Shown piece after piece: positions 1-7,236 of a stretch of 56,641 nucleotides of DNA (its first letter is position 1; every line of letters starts with the position of its first letter). The position numbers and the translations under genes are program-made. The stretch is taken from positions 1 through 56,641 of the forward strand of contig NZ_BAOS01000034.1 of assembly GCF_002443295.1 (NCBI RefSeq), written 5' to 3'. The DNA is from Candidatus Scalindua japonica. GTDB lineage: Bacteria > Planctomycetota > Brocadiia > Brocadiales > Scalinduaceae. The notes under the pieces are model-generated. The model was not told where the DNA came from, did not search any database, and worked only from the letters and a program-made list of their open reading frames with translations.

Positions 1-192
1 CCTGCATTTCACTTTACCTGTTATAATACCGGGATTCTCTACCCCAACATCCAGCCTTATCTCATTCTTTAATTCCCGCATGGCCTTTTGCAGTTTCTCC
101 TTCATTTTCTGGGATTCATCCTGGGCCCTCAAGTCAGTTGCAAGTAGAAATAAAACAAAAAATGCGAGTACTGTTAAACATAATCTCTTCAT
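1..192 (-). CDS. Secreted protein, N-terminal part only (truncated by window edge)
   Basis: Sixty-four codons read on the minus strand from ATG (190-192) to the window edge without a stop. The N-terminus has a basic start and a hydrophobic run (residues 4-19) ending near ARAQ-like residues (LRAQ), a typical Sec signal peptide. After it comes a charged helical stretch rich in Lys and Glu (about residues 24-47), then GIITGKVK, which resembles the first strand of carboxypeptidase-regulatory or cupredoxin-type beta domains such as the protein at 10369. The visible part does not identify a family. It is oriented like the barrel gene at 415-1986 but separated from it by a strong hairpin (271-328), so it is probably a separate transcription unit. 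Confidence 0.6.
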   Translation of the reverse strand, partial: MKRLCLTVLAFFVLFLLATDLRAQDESQKMKEKLQKAMRELKNEIRLDVGVENPGIITGKVKCR

Positions 193-270
193 AAATTGAA
201 ATCTCCTTTTCCCGTCATAATAAGACATCATCCATGACACTGCACGAATGTAGACTTTCGGCTATAAATG

Positions 271-328
271 ACAGAAGCCCGGGCTTGAATGGTAAACGGG
301 GAGGTTTATATCTGGCCCGGGCTTCTGT
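271..328. terminator. Strong inverted repeat between two minus-strand genes
   Basis: A perfect 14-bp GC-rich stem (271-284 with 315-328, core AGCCCGGGC) encloses a 30-nt loop. It lies about 90 bp past the stop of the barrel gene and before the start of the truncated secreted protein. There is no long T-tract on either strand, so it may be a weak terminator, an mRNA-stabilising hairpin or a REP-like element. Confidence 0.45.
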
Positions 329-414
329 TTATCAACATAGTAATTTATTCAAAAAATTTTGTACTACATGTTCTTAACAAAATGCTATGTAACATACTGA
401 CTGTTGCCAACAGC

Positions 415-1986
415 TTAGAATGCGATATCTACGCCAAGTCTGTAGGTAGTATCCAGAAAACTTCCAAGATCAACTCTATCTGCCTCGTTGCCGTCAGTTC
501 CTGTTTGTTCGTCTTGATAATCTGACCAGTGTGCACCGGCAACTACCTTGAAATTTGCTCTGGGAACAATTGTTGCGTCAAAAGAGTATTTCGTAAATGA
601 CCCGATATCCCTTACATCATAATCAGGATTAACATTTTCTACCCTGACAGCAGGTATAAGCCATGGAAGGACGACGCACTGCAGTTCTGCCGTGTAAATA
701 GATGTATGAAATGATGAACCTGACTCCTGGGCTAAATTACTACCGAATGTACCTGCTCCGTAAGTTATTGTTCCCTTTATATCATCTTCCATAAATGACG
801 CGGCCCCTATAAAATTAAAATTACGCCAGTTTGCGTCAACAAGAACACCAAAACGTTCAAACCTGTTTGCCTCGGAATCGAAAAGACCTCCATCAATCGG
901 ATTGCCAAAAGCGCCTGATGTAGGATCATCAATATATGCTCCGGTAACACCTCGATAATAATAACCCTTTATCCTGACAGAATCGTCACGCCAGTTCTCT
1001 TTTGCTGCCAGCGAATCGTCTACAGACTCTTCACCTAGTACGCCCATACCGCCTATCTTATACGATACCGTTACATACCAGTCTTTGCTCTTATTTATCT
1101 CTCCTCCAAAAATACCACCAAGCACTCCATCGTCGCCAACCATGTTTGTTATTATAGTATCCATATCACCGGAACCATCGAACAGTTCAGATCCTTCTCC
1201 TGTTTCACCATTAACGATACCTGCCGCCCATTCAAAACCACCTCTGCCTTTAGGCCCATTCCAACTACCCCAGATCTCAATTCCATTCTGGGCCGGGTGG
1301 AAACCAAAGAAGTTACCGGCCGATATTGTAGGCATCACATCCATCATGTAATTTGATAACGAAAGCTGTTTTCTGTGGCTGGACATTGGCGTGCCCCGCA
1401 TATCCAACCTTCCAAACCTGAAATTAAAATGACCCTGTTCTCCAAACAAGTAAGGAGCATAGTTTAAATATGCCCTCTCCAGTTCATCAATTGAACCGGC
1501 GCCAAAGAAAGATAGTGTCTCTCCAAACGTTCCTCCAAAAAGCACCTCAAGGGACTCTATTCCTGTAAATGAGGTATCCTGGGACCTTTCAGGACTTCCA
1601 AGAGTTCCTCCTCTAGGATTTTTCGGCCTTTCACGTGTAATGGCAAACTCAGACACCATCTTAAAACCAATAGCAGGCAGATGGGGTATTGAACCGGGCC
1701 ATACTGCCTTAGGGAATAATTTTGACCATGCTGGAGCTCCCATCTTAACAGGTTCTTCCTTTACAAAGACTTCATCACCACCTCCCGGCATTCTCAAACC
1801 ATTAGCGAAGAATGCCCTGCCAAATGCGTTGAGCTTGGGAAAAGTTCCCCAGTGGCAGGTTGTACACGCAGTCTTATATTTTCTCGCAAAAGGTGGAATA
1901 GCCTCTGAAACAGTGGGAAATGTTGCAAATAGCATCCCCACAAAAAAAAAGGCTGCTAAGCCAATTAACAAGAATTTTTTTTTCAT
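415..1986 (-). CDS. Outer-membrane-barrel-like protein with one N-terminal heme c site
   Basis: The 523-residue precursor has a signal peptide (about residues 1-29) followed directly by a monoheme motif CTTCH (41-45) within the phrase PPFARKYKTACTTCH. This phrase recurs in exported proteins that join a short cytochrome segment to a beta-barrel. The rest is rich in Gly, aromatic and alternating polar/hydrophobic residues and ends in an aromatic-rich strand with a terminal Phe (GVDIAF), the usual C-terminal signature of outer-membrane barrels. An AGGAG ribosome site precedes the ATG. A role in electron transfer or substrate passage across the outer membrane is inferred; the barrel topology is not proven. 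It is transcribed away from the probable small RNA at 2218-2308. Confidence 0.7.
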   Translation of the reverse strand: MKKKFLLIGLAAFFFVGMLFATFPTVSEAIPPFARKYKTACTTCHWGTFPKLNAFGRAFFANGLRMPGGGDEVFVKEEPVKMGAPAWSKLFPKAVWPGSIPHLPAIGFKMVSEFAITRERPKNPRGGTLGSPERSQDTSFTGIESLEVLFGGTFGETLSFFGAGSIDELERAYLNYAPYLFGEQGHFNFRFGRLDMRGTPMSSHRKQLSLSNYMMDVMPTISAGNFFGFHPAQNGIEIWGSWNGPKGRGGFEWAAGIVNGETGEGSELFDGSGDMDTIITNMVGDDGVLGGIFGGEINKSKDWYVTVSYKIGGMGVLGEESVDDSLAAKENWRDDSVRIKGYYYRGVTGAYIDDPTSGAFGNPIDGGLFDSEANRFERFGVLVDANWRNFNFIGAASFMEDDIKGTITYGAGTFGSNLAQESGSSFHTSIYTAELQCVVLPWLIPAVRVENVNPDYDVRDIGSFTKYSFDATIVPRANFKVVAGAHWSDYQDEQTGTDGNEADRVDLGSFLDTTYRLGVDIAF

Positions 1987-2183
1987 CTTTTTCTGCTCCT
2001 TTCTTTTTTTGCAAAATAATTAACTTAGAGGCGAACTGAATGTACAACTTCCATTACGCCGCCCCGTAGAACCTGTCTGAAACGGCCAACTTCATTTGCG
2101 AAACATTAAGAGGTAGGAAAAAAGAGCTCTCAATGCGTTAAAAACACGAAATGATTGCACCTAAGCCAATTTGTTTTTGCCAT

Positions 2184-2211
2184 TTGACATGAAAAGAGCT
2201 GTCGATATAAT
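2184..2211 (+). promoter_or_regulatory. Consensus sigma-70 promoter
   Basis: TTGACA (2184-2189) and TATAAT (2206-2211) are separated by 16 bp, so both hexamers match the consensus exactly. No open reading frame with a ribosome site follows, but an intrinsic terminator ends about 95 bp downstream, which points to a non-coding transcript. Confidence 0.75.
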
Positions 2212-2217
2212 GAAAAA

Positions 2218-2308
2218 AGGCCAAATGCAAAGGGGTATATACCCCTTCCGCGTTTCCGTGCCGGGCTATCAGTTAATGCCTTCCGAGCGAAGCTGATAGC
2301 CTTTTTTG
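2218..2308 (+). ncRNA. Probable small RNA of about 90 nt, unknown family
   Basis: The segment begins at the expected start point 6-7 bp after the -10 box and ends in a T6 tract. It contains a perfect 16-bp palindrome AGGGGTATATACCCCT (2231-2246), which would form a GC-clamped hairpin, and a 9-bp terminator stem (2264-2272 with 2293-2301). There is no start codon with a Shine-Dalgarno sequence inside. It does not resemble SRP RNA, 6S RNA, tmRNA or RNase P RNA. The boundaries are inferred from the promoter and terminator only. Confidence 0.55.
2264..2307 (+). terminator. Rho-independent terminator of the small RNA
   Basis: A 9-bp stem GGCTATCAG / CTGATAGCC with a 20-nt loop is followed by TTTTTT (2302-2307). 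It sits 53 bp after the probable transcription start and has no coding sequence upstream on this strand. Confidence 0.8.
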
Positions 2309-2558
2309 ATCAAATAAATCTAATTCAGACTCAATCTCAACCAATGGGTCTAAAGAAATAGTTCTTATTTCTTTTCAGGTTAAATGGTTAAAAATCTTCA
2401 AATGAAATGTATGTACAAATAGGAAAACAGACATCTTTGTTGAGATTAAGTCTCATTTGCAATATTCTAGAAAAATTTTCGGTTATGTCAAATACTTTTT
2501 AATTTTTTTAATTGTATCATTACACCGGTTTAAAACTATATACTTACAGGGTGGATTA

Positions 2559-2594
2559 AGACAAGTAGGGTGCATTCCATGCACCGCTAACAAC
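2559..2594 (+). repeat. 36-bp direct repeat, copy 1 (REP-like)
   Basis: This 36-bp segment is repeated exactly at 2896-2931. It contains TAGGGTGCATTCCATGCACC, a short hairpin-forming unit of the kind dispersed as REP elements in many genomes. A related diverged unit in the opposite sense lies between the copies (about 2655-2676: GGTGCGTAAAACGCACCCTA). Confidence 0.8.
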
Positions 2595-2654
2595 GTTGGA
2601 TATGGCAATGGTATTATATATTACACACATATTTAATTATGCTGGGATGTTTCT

Positions 2655-2676
2655 GGTGCGTAAAACGCACCCTACG
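2655..2676. repeat. REP-like hairpin unit between the direct repeats
   Basis: GGTGCGTAAAACGCACC forms a short hairpin followed by CTACG, the complement of the GTAGGGTGC core in the flanking 36-bp repeats, so it is an inverted diverged member of the same repeat family. The 2.0-3.0 kb stretch otherwise holds no convincing gene. Confidence 0.6.
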
Positions 2677-2895
2677 ATTTTTGTTACCGGATCAGCTTCA
2701 CTGTATATGGACGCTGCCGGAGGACGATTCAAACTTTGGTGTTTGCTGGGCTATGATAAAATGTTTCATGACAAAATGATGTGGTCCGGACTAACGCCGT
2801 GATGATTGGACGAATGCACCAAAAACGGAAACGAAATGAATCCACAATTTGGCAAAGGAGATTCTGGGAGCATATGATCCGTGATAAAGTTTTGT

Positions 2896-2931
2896 AGACA
2901 AGTAGGGTGCATTCCATGCACCGCTAACAAC
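2896..2931 (+). repeat. 36-bp direct repeat, copy 2 (REP-like)
   Basis: Identical to 2559-2594. The two copies lie 337 bp apart and bracket a noncoding segment, which suggests a duplicated REP unit or the ends of a small defective mobile element. Confidence 0.8.
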
Positions 2932-3047
2932 TGGACACTCAAGCTGGGTCAAATGAGAATTTATTAAATGAGTATCGTAGTTCAAGTTCAACATCAGTAT
3001 AATATAGCCTGAATTATTCTATTAATGATTAAAACCTGGAGTAAGTA

Positions 3048-3746
3048 ATGGTTTATATAGTAGGAGAGAGAAAACAACAAACATTCCTTCCGCCGTCAAT
3101 AGATGAGTATATAAAAGTAAATGATCCAGTGCGAGTATATAATGCATTTATTATGATCAGTGTGGTAATACCGATATTAATCTATGCGAGACAGACTTTC
3201 GGGGAGGCAGATAACAAAGAGATTAAAGCATCTATTGTTACACAAACAGAATTCCGGTTAATTTCAAAAGAGAATTTCTTCGGAAAGTCAGTAGTAAACA
3301 TGCTCAAGGATAACAGTTTTTATGATAGGGATTGGAATAGCTCTGCATCCGGATTTCCCAATGACTATCAGTTGCAGAGTAATGGTAAAGTTGTCTTAGA
3401 CCGTGCCAGCGGACTCATGTGGCAGCAGTCCGGATCAGCCGGAGATGTCTCCTTTGATGAAGCTGAGAGATATGTTCTAAAACTAAATAGTGATCAATTT
3501 GCCGGATACAACGACTGGCGCCTGCCCACGCTTGAGGAGGCAATGTCCCTTATGGAGTCGACAGAAAAGAGCGGTGGTTTGCATATAGCCGCAGTATTTG
3601 ATAATACGCGTAGGTGGATCTGGACTTCAGACAAGAACAACGCCTCTCTCCCCTGGATTGTCAATTTCGTCAGTGGTAATTGCTACACCTACGTCAACGA
3701 TTACTTCGACTTTACCAGCGACGGCTATATTCGATCAGTTCGTTGA
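3048..3746 (+). CDS. DUF1566 (Lcl C-terminal-like) protein with an IS1182 transposase N-terminus
   Basis: Residues 1-35 (MVYIVGERKQQTFLPPSIDEY then NDPVRVYNAF) match the conserved N-terminus of IS1182-family transposases. Residue 36 then starts a fresh Met and a hydrophobic segment (MISVVIPILIYA) that looks like a signal peptide. The remainder is a DUF1566 domain: VLDRASGLMWQQSG at about 116-129, YNDWRLPTLEEAMSLM and a final IRSVR. DUF1566 proteins are usually exported lectin-fold-like proteins of unknown role. A ribosome site (CTGGAG) precedes the first ATG, whereas the internal Met (3153) has none. The chimera probably arose by deletion inside an insertion sequence, and the native start would be 3153. 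Confidence 0.7.
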   Translation: MVYIVGERKQQTFLPPSIDEYIKVNDPVRVYNAFIMISVVIPILIYARQTFGEADNKEIKASIVTQTEFRLISKENFFGKSVVNMLKDNSFYDRDWNSSASGFPNDYQLQSNGKVVLDRASGLMWQQSGSAGDVSFDEAERYVLKLNSDQFAGYNDWRLPTLEEAMSLMESTEKSGGLHIAAVFDNTRRWIWTSDKNNASLPWIVNFVSGNCYTYVNDYFDFTSDGYIRSVR

Positions 3747-3797
3747 TGTAATTCATTTGAATATTTGATTACTAGATACAAATTTCTCTAATTACAC

Positions 3798-3925
3798 GAA
3801 TTGTTCTAATTCTGGTAAATTTGTGTCTTTGGGAATATGCAATAGATATTTTCGGAACTTGTCGATAATCTCAGTGTTTTTCATAACTCTATCAGTCAGA
3901 AAGATTGGAATATCGACATAGCTTG
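3798..3925 (-). pseudogene. Decayed duplicate of the 3' end of the radical SAM/PCP_red gene
   Basis: Read on the minus strand, this stretch encodes KNTEIIDKFRKY followed by LLHIPKDTN, against KNTEIIDKFRKY followed by MSHVPEDAN at the C-terminus of the gene at 4976-6727. The preceding DIPIFLTDRVM aligns with DIKEFLANRDV. The similarity continues past the stop codon into the flanking DNA (about 3786 against 4932). No start codon or upstream body remains, so it is a vestige of a tandem duplication or a deleted paralogue. Confidence 0.8.
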
Positions 3926-4024
3926 AAAAGCAGATTTCTGGATTGCATCAGATTTGACTGGTGTATTTTAAGAGGATATCACTACTACGTAAAATGTTTC
4001 TCTACCTGATTATCGTATTAAGTC

Positions 4025-4513
4025 TTATGGTACAGGCCAATCACCTCGTGAATCTATATGGCAGGCAAAGCATATGTTTCTCAGCATTGTATCAAAGAAT
4101 TCATATGTTTCCATAGAATCCATGTTTTTAGAAATCTCAGCAAGCTTTTTGGAGTCTGCTGCAAGTTTTTTTGTGTATTTTTCATACTTATTCCTCATCG
4201 TATTGTCAGACATTTTGAACTTACGTCCTTCTAACCCCCATTTATCATCCGGGAAAAACAGATGCACCATGTCTACACTGATTCTGGATATCCTATTTGA
4301 CTCTTTGAAGACTATATCGAAATCAGCATTCAATATTCCTTCCAGTATTTTTGTCATAGATGCACCTATCGCATGCATCACAATTTTGGTAGCTTCTGTA
4401 CCATGCTTTTCAACACTGTCTTCTCCATATGCCCTATTGACAAAAGAACCAGCACTGGTAGTAAGAACGAACAGGTAAAGTAAAACTATACAGATTTGAA
4501 TGGTTTTTTTCAT
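4025..4513 (-). CDS. Small periplasmic monoheme cytochrome (cytochrome c'-like architecture)
   Basis: The 162-residue precursor has a signal peptide (about 1-30, ending at NRAYG) and one C-terminal CFACH site (148-152). The stretch between them is mostly charged alpha-helix. A heme motif at the end of a four-helix-sized domain is the layout of class II cytochromes (c' or c556 type), but helix packing cannot be confirmed here. It is followed downstream on the minus strand by the vestigial radical SAM fragment. Function is unassigned; electron transfer or NO binding are possibilities for the family. The lipoproteins at 33.9-34.8 kb share the same overall plan. Confidence 0.65.
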   Translation of the reverse strand: MKKTIQICIVLLYLFVLTTSAGSFVNRAYGEDSVEKHGTEATKIVMHAIGASMTKILEGILNADFDIVFKESNRISRISVDMVHLFFPDDKWGLEGRKFKMSDNTMRNKYEKYTKKLAADSKKLAEISKNMDSMETYEFFDTMLRNICFACHIDSRGDWPVP

Positions 4514-4975
4514 AATACGAATTTCCTTTCACTTTATAAAACTCAAGTAAAGTTTCTTTGCCGGTAATATATTAGAACCATCTCACGACTTCACTCTGGA
4601 TAATTAGAGTTATTGCTTCAGTGCTGGAATTCATGTGGGCTACAGGAGTTGAAAATATAATATAAATGAGACGTACTTATTGTTTTGGCTGGTACAACAA
4701 TAGCTATGAGGTATTGATTGTAGAATCAAGAGGAAATTATGCAAGTATTTTTCAGGGCAGATTCACTGTCTGGTTGCATTTATTAATGTAATAATGTTTA
4801 AGGAAGGTAAAGTGTGTTCTTGCCTACCCGTCTGAAAGGAAAGAAAAAGAGGTTGGCTCAATTTACTATTAGTGTGAGGTAAAAAGTCTTGTGTTCGATA
4901 GTAGAACGGTCGAACAGTCAAGAGACACAAATATCACGAATTATACTGATTTTGGTAAATTAGTGCAAATTTGTG
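4514..4975. other. Intergenic stretch, no gene seen
   Basis: No open frame with a ribosome site and no clear hairpin-plus-T-tract was found. The last 45 bases (about 4932-4975) are the flank duplicated at 3786-3835. The promoter of the cytochrome gene at 4025-4513 should lie at its left end. Confidence 0.5.
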
Positions 4976-6727
4976 TTAATTCGCGTCTTCTGGCACGTGT
5001 GACATATATTTCCGGAACTTGTCGATGATCTCAGTATTCTTCACATCTCTATTTGCAAGAAATTCCTTAATGTCGTCAATAACCTCTCTCTTCTTTTGAT
5101 TTTTTGTTTTTGATTTTGCTGTATCAAATGCTCCCATGTCGAGTTTGTCGAACCCAAGTTTTTTCATCCTTCTGGATGCAAACTGCATGGACTCATCTCT
5201 TATCTCAGAGAGAAATGCTGAGGTTATTGTTTTGTATCCCTTTTCCCTGGCGCGTATTTCCATCAGCTTGTAAATTCCGGGCCTTACAAAATCGGGGGCG
5301 TTTTTAACACGCTCCAGCGCCTCGGTCTCCCACTCAATCTTACCGTTCCTGGCAGGTTTCTTTTTAAGCAGCTTCATAAAAGGGAACATAGCCTTCTTGT
5401 CGCCTGCCATCTTTTCCTTTGCTTCTTTCATGATGTCCGGAGTGATCTCGGTATACCCTTTTTCTCTCGCGTACTGTTCTACCCTTTTTATTACCATTCC
5501 TTTTCCAAAGGAGGGTACTTTGCCCAGTCGCTTCTCTGCGTCTTTACTCCATGAGAGCTCAAACTTCTTCTCTAAACCAAATGTGTTCTCTTCTTTAAAC
5601 GACAACTTCTTTCCTCCATATTTTCCTGGTTCATAATCACACCAAGAATCTTCTTCCATCTGATCTCCTGTCGTAACGAGGGCCCTTGCGCGGCAACCTT
5701 TGCACATTGATTCAAACTCACACTCACCGCATCTGCCCTTGAGGTCCGCTTCCCTTAATTCATTCAGTATCCCGGAGTTGTTCCAGATTTCCGCAAAACT
5801 CTTTTCCCGTAAACTTCCACAGGATGTTTCCATATAGGGACAAGCGGTGACGTTACCTTCGGGTGTAATCCTGCAGTAGTTTGTGCCAGCCGGGCATCCG
5901 CCTGAATAGTATTTGACTAATGCCGACTCGGGGTCCATCTCGTATGCTATCCTTCTGTAATGTGGAGCGCACTTTGCGCTGACGAGCATCTTTCCCTCAT
6001 ATTGACTATGGAGTTTGTAGATCTGTTTCAACGCGTCCTCATATTGTTCTGATGTAATATCGGTTATGTCCTGGCCTCTTCCCGTACAGACGAGGAAGAA
6101 AAGGTTAAAGACCCTTGCTTCCATGTTGTTCGCGAAGGCAACCAGTTGGGGAATTTCGTCATAATTCTTTTTAAAAACTGTGGTCTGTATCTGGATTTCC
6201 AATCCGTTTCTTCTGCACGCCTTCATCCCTTCGACCGCCTTTTCCCATGAACCTTTTGCGCCTCGAATTGAGTCATGTACTTCAGGATGAATGGAATCGA
6301 GACTTATGCCAATCCCGGAAAAACCGTTATCTTTCAGCTTTTTAGCCATTTTATCATCAATAAGACATGCATTGGTGCCGAGGAGGACCATCATGCCTTT
6401 CCCCGCAGCATGACGGGACAGATCAAAGATGTCTTTTCGTAAGAGCGGTTCTCCGCCTGTCAGAATCAGGATCAGGTTTGGGTTTAGTTCCGCGATTTCG
6501 TCTATAACCTTCAGTGCGGTGTCAGTGTCCAGTTCATCAGCGGTACTGCCTGTTCCACATTGTATCTGATTAAAGTCAAGAGTGTCTTCGCTGGGTGTGT
6601 AGCCGGGCAGGCTGGTATTCTCCTGGTCTGGTGGTTGAACATTATCTGCCAGAAGGTAACAATGGGTGCACAGTAAGTTGCATGCTTTTGTGAGGTTCCA
6701 GGAAATTACGTGAGGTATGGATTTCAT
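4976..6727 (-). CDS. Radical SAM protein (NirJ/AhbD-like) with two C-terminal PCP_red-like domains
   Basis: The 583-residue protein opens with the radical SAM cluster motif CNLLCTHC (C16, C20, C23), the GGEPLLR motif (91-97), and a SPASM-type C-terminal iron-sulfur region (C278, C285, C296, then CGECEFESMCKGC at 333-345). This set fits the NirJ/AhbC/AhbD group that modifies heme precursors (siroheme or heme d1 pathways). An insertion of about 35 residues (30-65) follows the cluster motif. Two repeats of a small helical domain follow, at about 392-440 and 466-512 (pattern W..DAE.RL..VP.F..G and ..R..ARE.GY..IT), resembling the C-terminal PCP_red domain of light-independent protochlorophyllide reductase subunit B. 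The same domain ends the stress protein at 19010. Substrate is unknown. Confidence 0.75.
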   Translation of the reverse strand: MKSIPHVISWNLTKACNLLCTHCYLLADNVQPPDQENTSLPGYTPSEDTLDFNQIQCGTGSTADELDTDTALKVIDEIAELNPNLILILTGGEPLLRKDIFDLSRHAAGKGMMVLLGTNACLIDDKMAKKLKDNGFSGIGISLDSIHPEVHDSIRGAKGSWEKAVEGMKACRRNGLEIQIQTTVFKKNYDEIPQLVAFANNMEARVFNLFFLVCTGRGQDITDITSEQYEDALKQIYKLHSQYEGKMLVSAKCAPHYRRIAYEMDPESALVKYYSGGCPAGTNYCRITPEGNVTACPYMETSCGSLREKSFAEIWNNSGILNELREADLKGRCGECEFESMCKGCRARALVTTGDQMEEDSWCDYEPGKYGGKKLSFKEENTFGLEKKFELSWSKDAEKRLGKVPSFGKGMVIKRVEQYAREKGYTEITPDIMKEAKEKMAGDKKAMFPFMKLLKKKPARNGKIEWETEALERVKNAPDFVRPGIYKLMEIRAREKGYKTITSAFLSEIRDESMQFASRRMKKLGFDKLDMGAFDTAKSKTKNQKKREVIDDIKEFLANRDVKNTEIIDKFRKYMSHVPEDAN

Positions 6728-7236
6728 TATAAAAAATATATTATAAATGGTTAGTTTTTAACAGGTAGATGAAAAACCTTCTTTAGTCCCCTCATAGAAA
6801 AGGAGGGGATATGCGGGTGATAAAATATTGAAAAAAATCTCAAGTAACTCAATAATGTAGGAAAACTTAAAATATGCTTAAAATATGATAGATCAAGGTT
6901 AATTTAATTGCAAGATTAATATGCTCATGAGTGATTTTTTTGACAAGAGTTTCAAATTTTGCCTTTTACATTTAATGGTGTTATACGTGATTGGTTAGGG
7001 TAGAGTAATAATGAAGTAGTATGTTGTCGAATGTCTTTATCCTGCTGTATTTAGATATACTTACAGAATTGACAGTTACGTCCGTTTTTCCTTGAGTTAT
7101 TTGGCATTATGGTTGCAAAAACAGTGATTTTCTGATTATATAGTGTTTGTTAATTTCATGTTTTTTGTGTTATTTAAATAGAGACTCTTTTGTCATATTT
7201 TTCCTATTATTATCTAGTAGGCGTGGGGATTTCATC
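6728..7236. other. Divergent intergenic region upstream of the cytochrome cluster
   Basis: This 509-bp AT-rich region separates the divergent radical SAM gene and octaheme gene and should hold both promoters. A hairpin-like inverted repeat (TCCCCTC ... GAGGGGA, about 6787-6808) is visible. A TTGACA occurs at about 6949, but no well-spaced -10 box accompanies it. An in-frame ATG at 7147 could extend the octaheme gene by 30 residues but lacks a ribosome site. Confidence 0.5.

Noticed and set aside
1640-2023. Plus-strand open frame of 127 codons
   Set aside because: It lies antisense inside the barrel gene, has no ribosome site and no protein-like pattern.
2596-2802. Open frame of 68 codons between the REP-like repeats
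   Set aside because: Includes repeat sequence, has no ribosome site and resembles no protein.
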